Shown here: positions 27,930 through 34,236 of the stretch, in pieces
Numbering within the stretch: position 1 is the stretch's first letter
How the letters are laid out: each line of letters starts with the position of its first letter
Source of the DNA: JBAXAB01 sp043718245
GTDB taxonomy: Bacteria > Patescibacteriota > Minisyncoccia > Phycocordibacterales > CAIZLB01
Reading direction: 5' to 3'
DNA: 34,236 bases
NCBI GenBank assembly: GCA_043718245.1
Contig: JAYSWB010000054.1
Location: 1 to 34,236, forward strand
Program-made: the position numbers and the translations under genes
Notes under the pieces: generated by a model
What the model was told of the DNA's origin: nothing
Databases searched by the model: none
Seen by the model: only the letters and a program-made list of their open reading frames with translations

Positions 27930-28074
27930 AGGGTTACAAATGTAGCATAGCTTAAAACACTTATCAAGTGCTACCTAAGCTACTCGTAACTCCCTAATGT
28001 TTTATTACAACATGTTTTCTCACTGCATAAGTTCACATACATATGGCACTCTTTAAGCAATTAAGGAAATGGCA
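27930..28074. other. Intergenic region between rpsU and the surface protein gene
   Basis: About 145 bases with no gene. It holds the presumed rpsU promoter and a short palindrome CACTT-ATC-AAGTG (27960-27972). Nothing else is evident. Confidence 0.4.
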
Positions 28075-28080
28075 TATTTT
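28075..28080 (+). promoter_or_regulatory. -10-like element of the surface protein gene
   Basis: TATTTT ends 6 bases before the ATG at 28087. A weak -35 (TTAAGC, 28053-28058) lies 16 bases upstream. It supports 28087 rather than 28069 as the start. Confidence 0.4.
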
Positions 28081-28086
28081 CAGGGT

Positions 28087-28995
28087 ATGAAAAATCTAAT
28101 TAAAGGTATCCTAAAACGTCACAAATCATTATTTGTAAGTGTATATGTGCTGAGTCTGGTGCTTTTTAGTGCAGGGCCGGTTTTTGCCTCGACTCCATCT
28201 CTTGGGGTTTTTAACAATAGCGGTAGTCTCGTCCAAATAAATGTAAATAATGCAGATGCAAATTATCCAGTTAATTTATATTACAACACCTCATCATCAT
28301 CAAATATTTACATTACAAACCTTGGAACTACAAATTCATCAGGATATTTTTCAACTACTTTAAATTATAATTCATATTCGATTCCACAAAACGCATATGT
28401 GTATGTAATTGTAAACGGGCAATCCTCAAATCAAATAATCTGGCCTAGTAGTACTTATAATCAGTCTACATATTTATCACAGAGCAATATAAATATTAAC
28501 GTAGGACAAGGACAATCGATCGCCATTTCAGGTTCAGGCTCTTATAGTCTTTCAAGTAATTCAAACCCGACTGCAATTTCTTCTATCGTAAGTGGTAGCA
28601 CATTGAATGTCTATGGAAGCGCGCCAGGGTCGGGGACTTTAAACGTATGTTCGACATCGGGGAGTGGGGGATGTGCCACTTTGTACGTAACAGTTGGAAA
28701 TTATATTAACAGTAATACTAATTATACTGGATATACTACATATACTAATGGAGCTTCATACAATGGGTACCCATACGGATATACATACAGCACGGCAGGC
28801 TATAACTCGTACAATAATCAAGGACGAGTATTGGGCGCATCAACTGGTTCTTCAATTTACTTGAGCCAGATTCCATCAACCGGAATTTCATTTGCAAACT
28901 TAAAGACGACTTTGTTTATGGTAGGACTACTTTCATGGAGTGTTTTCGCTGCCTACATTTTTACAGCAAAGAAAAGGAAAATACTTATTGACTAG
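28087..28995 (+). CDS. Secreted Ser/Asn/Tyr-rich surface protein with a sorting-signal-like C-terminus
   Basis: 302 aa. A signal peptide (about 1-34, basic then hydrophobic, ending VFAS) is followed by a low-complexity Ser/Asn/Thr/Tyr/Gly-rich body. Residues about 135-205 (INVGQGQSIAISGSGSYSL, STLNVYGSAPGSGTLNVC) look like an Ig-like repeat. The C-terminus has IPSTG (262-266), a hydrophobic helix and a KKRK tail, the same order as an LPxTG sorting signal. No sortase gene is in this window. The start at 28087 is preferred because TATTTT ends 6 bases upstream. Its last 11 bases overlap the convergent small membrane gene. Confidence 0.75.
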   Translation: MKNLIKGILKRHKSLFVSVYVLSLVLFSAGPVFASTPSLGVFNNSGSLVQINVNNADANYPVNLYYNTSSSSNIYITNLGTTNSSGYFSTTLNYNSYSIPQNAYVYVIVNGQSSNQIIWPSSTYNQSTYLSQSNININVGQGQSIAISGSGSYSLSSNSNPTAISSIVSGSTLNVYGSAPGSGTLNVCSTSGSGGCATLYVTVGNYINSNTNYTGYTTYTNGASYNGYPYGYTYSTAGYNSYNNQGRVLGASTGSSIYLSQIPSTGISFANLKTTLFMVGLLSWSVFAAYIFTAKKRKILID

Positions 28996-29185
28996 TTCCT
29001 CCACTTGTGGGAAGTGTAACGTTTATGTTCGCGCCAGTTGTTGGTGCCGCCTTTCCTCTCATGTATCCAGGCCATATAAACAGAGCACCGAGAACAAGAA
29101 GAACTATTACAATTATTAATGCTAGAAAACCTAATCCTGAATCTCCGTTTCCACCTGAATTTGGAGTGTTTATTATTGTGGTCAT
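28985..29185 (-). CDS. Small single-pass membrane protein, unknown function
   Basis: 66 aa. N-terminal Asn/Gly/Ser stretch (NTPNSGGNGDSGLG), one membrane helix (about 20-40), then a short polar tail (VTLPTSGGTSQ). Proteins of this form are common in Patescibacteria and have no known role. TAAAAT (29192-29197, minus strand) ends 6 bases before the ATG, but the area is very AT-rich so this is weak evidence. The gene is convergent with, and overlaps by 11 bases, the surface protein gene. Confidence 0.7.
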   Translation of the reverse strand: MTTIINTPNSGGNGDSGLGFLALIIVIVLLVLGALFIWPGYMRGKAAPTTGANINVTLPTSGGTSQ

Positions 29186-29298
29186 ATTTTTATTTTATTA
29201 ATTAAATATTTAACTTACAAATTAGAAGCCGTAGAAGGTTAAGAGTGATTACCGGTATCTATATATTATACTCCTCAAAATATGTTAATATTACAATC

Positions 29299-30294
29299 AT
29301 GAAAAAGATTACAGCACTAACTGGTGATCGCCCAACAGGCAAGCTCCACCTCGGTCATTATGTTGGATCAATTAAAAATCGTCTCGCTCTCCAAGACTCG
29401 GCCGACGAAACCTTTTATATGATCGCTGACATCCAAGCCCTAACGGATAATTTTGCAACTCCTGAAAAAGTTCACGACAATGTACTAGAAGTCGCCATGG
29501 ACAACTTGGCATGTGGACTCGATCCTAAAAAAACAACATTTTTTATTCAATCTCAAATTCCTGAAATTGCTGAATTGACTGTAATGTTTTTAAACCTTGT
29601 AACAGTTGCAAGACTTAAAAGAAATCCCACTGTTAAAAATGAAATGAATCAAAAAGGTTACGGCGAAGACGTGCCAGCAGGATTCCTTGCGTATCCAGTC
29701 AGTCAGGCAGGGGATATTCTTTTTTGCAAAGCTAATACCATTCCAGTCGGAGAAGACCAACTTCCTATTATTGAACAAGTGAATGAAATTGCAGACAAGT
29801 TTAATTCTCTGTACGGAGAAACTTTTGAAAGAGTAAAACCTCTCTTGTCAAATGCTCCTAGGTTGGTAGGGATTGATGGAAATTCAAAGGCTAGTAAGTC
29901 ACTTAATAACGCGATCAACCTATCCGATTCAAAATCAGAAATAGAAAAAAAAGTGATGGCGATGTATACCGATCCTCAGCATATCAGGGTAGAGGATCCG
30001 GGGCAGGTTGATGGAAATGTTGTTTTCATGTATTTGGATATTTTTGATGAAAACAAAGAAGAAGTCGAAAAACTGAAAGTACAATACAGAAAAGGGGGAC
30101 TCGGCGATGTTGCTGTAAAAAAACGATTAATAGAAGTTCTTGAAAATTTTATTGGTCCAATTCGTGAACGAAGAGAAAAACTTGATCCAAAAGTGGTTTT
30201 AGAAATTTTAAAGGAAGGTACCGAAAGGGTCCAAAAAATCGCACATAAGCATATGAAAGAGTTTAAAAAGTCGGTGAAAATAGACTATTTTTAA
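29299..30294 (+). CDS. trpS: Tryptophanyl-tRNA synthetase
   Basis: 331 aa, typical length. It charges tRNA-Trp. Class I motifs HLGH (17-20 in TGKLHLGHYVGS) and KASKS (197-201 in place of KMSKS) are present, as are MIADIQALT, AYPVSQAGDIL and VGEDQLPIIE. The ATG at 29299 gives the normal MKKITALTGDRPTG start; the longer frame from 29245 lacks support. No T-box or trp-leader is visible in the 113 bases upstream; a TATACT at about 29268 could be the -10. Confidence 0.97.
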   Translation: MKKITALTGDRPTGKLHLGHYVGSIKNRLALQDSADETFYMIADIQALTDNFATPEKVHDNVLEVAMDNLACGLDPKKTTFFIQSQIPEIAELTVMFLNLVTVARLKRNPTVKNEMNQKGYGEDVPAGFLAYPVSQAGDILFCKANTIPVGEDQLPIIEQVNEIADKFNSLYGETFERVKPLLSNAPRLVGIDGNSKASKSLNNAINLSDSKSEIEKKVMAMYTDPQHIRVEDPGQVDGNVVFMYLDIFDENKEEVEKLKVQYRKGGLGDVAVKKRLIEVLENFIGPIRERREKLDPKVVLEILKEGTERVQKIAHKHMKEFKKSVKIDYF

Positions 30295-30404
30295 AGCATA
30301 CTTAAAGATTTAGGGAAGTTGTGCTGACAAAATAGGGTGATATTATACAGCCATAGATATACTGCCCACAGGTGAATTGCTTTATATAAAACTAAAAAAT
30401 TTAC

Positions 30405-30746
30405 ATGAAAAATAAGCCTAAAAATAAAATAACGATGGAGGATTTGATGGTTGAAATTAGAAAGATTGATGCTAGAACTGATTTTAAAATAGACAGCTTG
30501 GCAGCTATGATCCAGAAGGGTTTTCAAGAGCAAGGTGTAAAGCTTGATGAACTATTTGAATTTAGGGACAAAACAGAACAAAGTTTATTCGAAGTCAAAA
30601 GTGATATTAAAACTATATACGGAAAACTAGATAGTATTGACGGAACCCTAGCCAAGATCAACCCGATGCTAGATGGCCTTAAATATAGCGACAGAGACCT
30701 GGAAAAACGAGTCACCAGGATAGAAAACAAGCTGGGAATGGCTTAA
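30405..30746 (+). CDS. Coiled-coil protein, unknown function
   Basis: 113 aa. After a basic start (MKNKPKNK) it is predicted to be almost entirely helical with heptad-like spacing (FKIDSLAAMIQKGFQEQGVKLDELFE, LFEVKSDIKTIYGKLDSIDGTLAKI, DLEKRVTRIENKLG). Such short coiled coils are frequent in Patescibacteria and have no assigned function. TATAAA lies 14 bases before the ATG. About 140 bases without a gene follow it. Confidence 0.65.
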   Translation: MKNKPKNKITMEDLMVEIRKIDARTDFKIDSLAAMIQKGFQEQGVKLDELFEFRDKTEQSLFEVKSDIKTIYGKLDSIDGTLAKINPMLDGLKYSDRDLEKRVTRIENKLGMA

Positions 30747-30888
30747 AGACATCTTCTATTGCCTTTAAAATACTTCCAATGTATACTTCCATAGTTCCTG
30801 AATCTCTCCAGCCTAGGTTGTGGTAATTGCACAAGGGTCACGAGACGGTCGTTAGGGATTAAATAATTACACACAAATAGACAAATAA

Positions 30889-31212
30889 ATGGCTCTAAAG
30901 AAAATTTATGTTGGTAACCTTTCATGGGGTACTACAAATGATTCATTAAAGGCTGCTTTTTCAGAATTCGGTGAAGTCGCAACATCAATCGTTATGGTTG
31001 ACAAGATGACTGGCCGATCACGAGGCTTCGGTTTCGTGGAAATGGAAGATGCAGCTGCTGATGCAGCAGTTGCTGGTATGAACGGAAAGAATGTTGATGG
31101 ACGAGACCTCGTTGTAAACGAAGCTCGACCAAAGACAGACATGCCGCCAGAAAGACGATCATTCAATGGTCCTCGCCGAGATAACGGTATGGGCGGAGGC
31201 GGACGATTCTAA
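30889..31212 (+). CDS. RRM-domain RNA-binding protein
   Basis: 107 aa. One RNA recognition motif (5-80) with RNP2 IYVGNL (6-11) and RNP1 RGFGFVEM (45-52), followed by a short Arg/Gly-rich tail ending GGGGRF. This is the layout of bacterial glycine-rich RNA-binding (Rbp-like, cold-responsive) proteins. Codon use is more biased than in its neighbours (many GAA, GAC, CGA), which suggests high expression. The A-rich leader has no Shine-Dalgarno. A terminator follows. Confidence 0.94.
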   Translation: MALKKIYVGNLSWGTTNDSLKAAFSEFGEVATSIVMVDKMTGRSRGFGFVEMEDAAADAAVAGMNGKNVDGRDLVVNEARPKTDMPPERRSFNGPRRDNGMGGGGRF

Positions 31213-31240
31213 TACAATCGAACGTTCCAACAAACAAAAA

Positions 31241-31266
31241 ACATTGCACTTGTTGCGGTGTTTTTT
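31241..31266 (+). terminator. Terminator of the RRM gene
   Basis: Stem ACATTGCA (31241-31248) / TGCGGTGT (31254-31261), two G-U pairs, followed by five T. Confidence 0.75.
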
Positions 31267-31272
31267 GTTGTA

Positions 31273-31327
31273 CGATTTTGCAAAATCGCGTCGCGCAGTA
31301 TCCATTGAAGCGCGACGGTGGTATAAT
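31273..31327 (+). promoter_or_regulatory. Adjacent palindromes and -10 of the next membrane protein gene
   Basis: A perfect 16-base palindrome (31273-31288, CGATTTTGCAAAATCG) directly abuts an 8-bp inverted repeat CGTCGCGC (31289-31296) / GCGCGACG (31310-31317). TATAAT follows at 31322-31327, exactly 6 bases before the ATG at 31334. It may be an operator, a REP-like repeat or the second arm of a terminator region. Confidence 0.55.
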
Positions 31328-31333
31328 TTAAGT

Positions 31334-32074
31334 ATGAAAAATGGCGCAGTAAATTTTGTACTTCACAAAATCAAAGCAAAAAATCATCCAATAACAATTG
31401 CTGAAGCAATGGCACGAATGGGATACGATCATGTACAAATTTCCGAGGCTTTTACCGAAGTGGGGAAAACAACAGATAATCTACACCAGGAATTGCTTGT
31501 GGGAAACGATTTTCTCCCGACCTTGAATGAAAATCTCGAAGATTATTTTAAAGAGGGGAATATTAAAATATTTGAGAAAATTATTGTAATACCCAGCTTC
31601 TTTGCAAAAGACATAAAAATCCCAAAGACTTTATTTCCGTATCCTGCACCTGCTCGCGTTGTTGCAGACTTAATGAAGAGGGATAAAAGTATACAAGTAA
31701 CCCGTCACGTTTTTGCCTTCAGGTTTTTCTACGCGCTATCGATGGCAGTTTTAGGTATTGTACTTGCCTATGTTTTTATTAAAACTACAGAAAGAGCAAT
31801 TTTCTATTGGCAGGGAATAGTTTCTCCTAGTTTGCTTGTCTCAATTTCAATCTTGATCATATTCTCACTTTATATTCTCCAGCTGTTCGCCCACAGGCTT
31901 AAAAATGCAGGCATGAGTCCGTGGCTGTCACTTTTACTACTCACTCCATTTTTATCTACAATTACAAATTTATCTTCAAGTGATCAAAGGCTTGTTCTAA
32001 TCTTGTCGTGTATTCCCATCCTGAGCGTCTTCATAATTGCGATGTTGACACCGACACACCGTTATAGGCTATAA
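31334..32074 (+). CDS. Membrane protein, weakly DUF805-like at its C-terminus
   Basis: 246 aa from the ATG at 31334, which follows TATAAT by 6 bases; the frame stays open to 31166 but upstream is the RRM terminator. The first about 130 residues are soluble (IKAKNHPITIAEAMARMGYDHVQISEAF), then about four membrane helices. AHRLKNAGMSPWLSLLLLTPF resembles the DUF805 turn. The function is unknown. The soluble part includes a possible small helical DNA- or protein-binding domain, not identified. Confidence 0.65.
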   Translation: MKNGAVNFVLHKIKAKNHPITIAEAMARMGYDHVQISEAFTEVGKTTDNLHQELLVGNDFLPTLNENLEDYFKEGNIKIFEKIIVIPSFFAKDIKIPKTLFPYPAPARVVADLMKRDKSIQVTRHVFAFRFFYALSMAVLGIVLAYVFIKTTERAIFYWQGIVSPSLLVSISILIIFSLYILQLFAHRLKNAGMSPWLSLLLLTPFLSTITNLSSSDQRLVLILSCIPILSVFIIAMLTPTHRYRL

Positions 32075-32075
32075 T
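32045..32075 (+). promoter_or_regulatory. Promoter of the small membrane protein gene at 32082
   Basis: TATAAT (32070-32075) ends 6 bases before the ATG at 32082. TTGACA (32045-32050) is present but 19 bases away, longer than ideal. Confidence 0.6.
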
Positions 32076-32081
32076 AGAGAC

Positions 32082-32399
32082 ATGGATAAATTAGTACACG
32101 CTGACATTTTCTTTTTCATAACAACATGCGCCATTGTTCTTTTAACAATAATTTTCGCAATAGCGCTTGTGTATGGGATTTTTATTGCAAAGAACGTTCA
32201 TTATGTAGTCAAGAAGATAAAGGAGGAGAGTGATAATATTTCAGGTGATATAGCTCATGCAAGACAAAAGATGAGAGAACAGGGAATGAAATTTGCCTCA
32301 TATGTTGCTTTCCTCAAGTCCCTTGTTAGTTTCGGTTCAGATAAAAAATCAAAGAAAAAGTCTTCAAAAAAGACAGATGATTCTGAAGTTACAAATTAA
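32082..32399 (+). CDS. Small membrane-anchored protein with a charged tail
   Basis: 105 aa. One membrane helix (about 8-36), then a helical region (VHYVVKKIKEESDNISGDIAHARQKM) and a Lys/Ser-rich tail (DKKSKKKSSKKTDDSE). No family is recognised. The next gene (YtxH-like) starts 15 bases downstream, and together with the gene before they form a run of envelope-type proteins. Confidence 0.65.
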   Translation: MDKLVHADIFFFITTCAIVLLTIIFAIALVYGIFIAKNVHYVVKKIKEESDNISGDIAHARQKMREQGMKFASYVAFLKSLVSFGSDKKSKKKSSKKTDDSEVTN

Positions 32400-32414
32400 T
32401 TTAAAATAAAATTT

Positions 32415-32780
32415 ATGAAAACAACAACAAAAGTAGCTGGTATTATTGGTGGGGTTGCAGCAGCCACTCTCGGTGCGTATTTTTACGCAAAAACACCAAA
32501 AGGTAAGAAGCAAGTAGCTAAGATCAAGACTAAAGCGACCCTCTGGGCAAACAGCGCAAAACGTGATATTTTGAAACACGTTAAGGGCTTAAAGGATGTC
32601 AATCAAAAGAATTATAATGCCATTGTTGACATGGTTGTTAAGAAGTATAAGGAATTAAAGAAGCTGGCTCCAAAGGAAGTAGTCCTAGTCGCAAGCGAAC
32701 TTAAAAAACACTGGAATAATGCAAAAAAAGAAATTACCAAAACAGTCACTAAAAGCGTCAAAGACGACCTCGTGGGGTAA
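32415..32780 (+). CDS. YtxH-like small membrane protein
   Basis: 121 aa. A glycine-rich N-terminal hydrophobic segment (VAGIIGGVAAATLGAYFYA) is followed at once by TPKGKKQVAKIKTKATLWA and long Lys-rich helices. This order resembles YtxH-type general stress proteins. The assignment is weak because the sequence is of low complexity. The methyltransferase gene starts inside its last 62 bases. Confidence 0.6.
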   Translation: MKTTTKVAGIIGGVAAATLGAYFYAKTPKGKKQVAKIKTKATLWANSAKRDILKHVKGLKDVNQKNYNAIVDMVVKKYKELKKLAPKEVVLVASELKKHWNNAKKEITKTVTKSVKDDLVG

Positions 32781-33516
32781 GGTTGATGCTTGGTATGATG
32801 ATTATGTCGAAGACCCAGAGTCCTATCACCAAAAGGTTGTAGAGCCTAATTTACTTAGAATTATTGGTGATGTTGCGGGAAAACATATCCTTGATCTTGG
32901 TTGTGGTCAGGGATATTTTTCGCGGTTGCTTGCACAAAAAGGTGCGATAGTTTCAGGTGTAGATGTTAGTCCAGAGTTGATTGAAAAAGCTACAGAGCGT
33001 TTAGGTGATTTAAAAATTCGCTATGTCGTCTCTCCAGCAGAGGATTTATTCTCTTTCGCTTCCGAATCTGAGGATATAGTCGTGTCGGTACTGGCAACTC
33101 AGAATATGCGTGAACTCGATAGGGTAATTGCCGAAGTTAAAAGAATCCTCAGGCCGGATGGTCGGTTCATTTTAGTATTGAACCATCCGGCGTTTCGAGT
33201 ACCGCAAGACTCTGATTGGTATTATAATCCTGAAAATAAAAAACAAGGGAGGGTAGTGACACGTTACATGTCCGAAGCTGCAGTCAAAATTGATATGCAC
33301 CCTGGAAGTTCTCAGAAAACTTTCACGTATTCTTTCCACCGCCCACTTCAGGTTTTTGTAAAATGGCTGGCTAAAAATAAATTAGCAATTACGCGTCTAG
33401 AAGAGTGGATTTCTCACAAGGAAAGCGCAAACGGCCCCCGAAAAGAGGCCGAAGACAAGTCTAGAAAAGAGATACCATTATTTATGTGCATAGAAGCTCG
33501 TCTCTTGGTACAATAA
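32719..33516 (+). CDS. Class I SAM-dependent methyltransferase
   Basis: 265 aa. SAM motif I ILDLGCGQGYF (57-67), acidic end of strand 2 GVDVS, and later VKRILRPDGRFILVLNHPAF fit the Methyltransf_11-like (ubiE/generic) type. The substrate is unknown. There is no other ATG, GTG or TTG before the conserved part (VDAWYDDYVEDPESY), so the start at 32719 and the 62-base overlap with the preceding gene seem real. That region is Lys/Thr-rich in both frames. Confidence 0.85.
   Translation: MQKKKLPKQSLKASKTTSWGKVDAWYDDYVEDPESYHQKVVEPNLLRIIGDVAGKHILDLGCGQGYFSRLLAQKGAIVSGVDVSPELIEKATERLGDLKIRYVVSPAEDLFSFASESEDIVVSVLATQNMRELDRVIAEVKRILRPDGRFILVLNHPAFRVPQDSDWYYNPENKKQGRVVTRYMSEAAVKIDMHPGSSQKTFTYSFHRPLQVFVKWLAKNKLAITRLEEWISHKESANGPRKEAEDKSRKEIPLFMCIEARLLVQ
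33509..33514 (+). promoter_or_regulatory. -10 element of the CAP-domain gene
   Basis: TACAAT ends 6 bases before the ATG at 33521; it lies within the last codons of the methyltransferase gene. Confidence 0.5.
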
Positions 33517-33520
33517 TGCC

Positions 33521-34236
33521 ATGAGTATTCTACGAGGCGTACTAATCCTAATAGTCTTCTTTCTAGGTCTGTATATATTAAGAGACCATTCTGATCCGAC
33601 TGGTTCAATTGTAAAATCAGGCTATGTTAGCCCGTTTGTTCAATTTTATAACGATATTAAATCCTCAACTACGAATTTACCAGGCTTTCTGAAAAATGAT
33701 AACCCTCAATTGTTTAATATGTTTGGTTACGCTGGAGTAGGTGGTGTGGATTTACCCACAGCTACTTCAACACCAGAAAGTGAATATAAAAGTTCTTCTA
33801 CCAATGCCACAAAGGCACCGACAATTAAGGGGCCAGTTCCAAGTAATAACAAACCTATTGCTATCCCACCAAAGGCAACTCCGCCACCGATTTCAGTTAC
33901 TCCGATTGGATCAACGGGTACAGAATTGTCACCTGATGGTATTGTCCAATACACGAACGTGGAAAGGTTAAAAGCAGGGTTAGGCTCTATCAAGATAAAT
34001 GCCAAGCTATCAGATTCAGCAGGTAATAAATTACAAGATATTTTTAGGCAACAATATTTCGAGCATATTTCACCATCAGGCATAGGTGTTTCTACACTGG
34101 CAAAACAATCTGGATATGATTATGTAGTTGTTGGAGAAAATCTAGCACTAGGAAGCTTTGGTTCAAATCAAGCGCTTCTTTCGGCATGGATGGCAAGTCC
34201 TGGACACAGAGAAAATATTATGGACGCACGCTATCA
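33521..34236 (+). CDS. Secreted CAP (SCP/PR1) domain protein, 3' end outside the window
   Basis: At least 238 aa, running off the window end. It has an N-terminal hydrophobic anchor (about 4-20), a Ser/Thr/Pro-rich linker (about 75-135) and a CAP domain from about 140: NVERLKAGLGSIKINAKLSDSA, then QQYFEHISPSG, GYDYVVVGENLALG and AWMASPGHRENIMD. The His and Glu of the CAP cavity (EHISPSG, GENLA, PGHRENI) are present. Such proteins sit outside the membrane; their biochemical role in bacteria is unsettled. The start is 5 bases after the methyltransferase stop and 6 bases after a TACAAT. Confidence 0.88.
   Translation, partial: MSILRGVLILIVFFLGLYILRDHSDPTGSIVKSGYVSPFVQFYNDIKSSTTNLPGFLKNDNPQLFNMFGYAGVGGVDLPTATSTPESEYKSSSTNATKAPTIKGPVPSNNKPIAIPPKATPPPISVTPIGSTGTELSPDGIVQYTNVERLKAGLGSIKINAKLSDSAGNKLQDIFRQQYFEHISPSGIGVSTLAKQSGYDYVVVGENLALGSFGSNQALLSAWMASPGHRENIMDARY

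Noticed and set aside
1..34236. CRISPR array or Cas genes
   Set aside because: I saw no regularly spaced direct repeats and no Cas motifs anywhere in the window.

Overview
The window looks like a piece of chromosome from a Patescibacteria / Candidate Phyla Radiation bacterium, most likely a Parcubacteria-type lineage. This is inferred from gene content and style, since no rRNA is present. The genes are short and tightly packed and many proteins are trimmed: SMC of 753 aa, ValRS of 714 aa, DnaE ending at its OB fold. There are many small one-helix membrane proteins, few Shine-Dalgarno sequences, a bS21 and bL32 of the type seen in these organisms, and many small toxin-antitoxin genes. DNA is AT-rich and the standard bacterial code fits.

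Layout. 1-93: tail of a transposase. 103-8909: replication and RNA housekeeping (dnaE on the minus strand; rnhB, a RelBE-type pair, rpmF, a nusB-NUDIX fusion, rnc and a mini-smc on the plus strand). 8915-13609, minus strand: a DinJ/YafQ pair, an orphan OmpR-type response regulator, and a valS-prsW-hsp20 operon. 13647-14084: a strong promoter, a long hairpin leader, one small exported protein and a terminator. 14083-17485: tsaD, a methyltransferase, YggT, GerMN and DUF5872-type genes. About 17487-22271: an apparent 4.8 kb mobile element. It carries a terminase-small-subunit-like gene, two membrane cargo genes, three small unknown genes, a strongly folded leader RNA and a large serine recombinase whose 3' end lies inside a tRNA-Glu gene. 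22266-23793: tRNA-Glu, an MTH1-like NUDIX gene, tRNA-Val, one unknown gene and a probable new small RNA with its own promoter and terminator. 23795-27929, minus strand: trxB, ftsZ with a folded leader, ftsA, ybeY, rpsU. 28087-34236: a sortase-signal-like surface protein, trpS, an RRM protein, a run of small membrane proteins, a methyltransferase and a truncated CAP-domain protein.

The most interesting signals are non-coding. (1) A -10-like hexamer sits exactly 6 bases before the start codon of about twelve genes, which places the predicted transcription start on the A of the AUG and suggests widespread leaderless mRNAs. (2) The leader of the recombinase operon can form a tightly packed pseudoknot plus a hairpin that can hide the start codon. 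(3) An unassigned transcription unit at 23616-23793 encodes a ~140 nt RNA with a long GC-rich stem. (4) The recombinase/tRNA-Glu junction suggests a compact integrative element. I could run no searches; families are named from motifs I can read.
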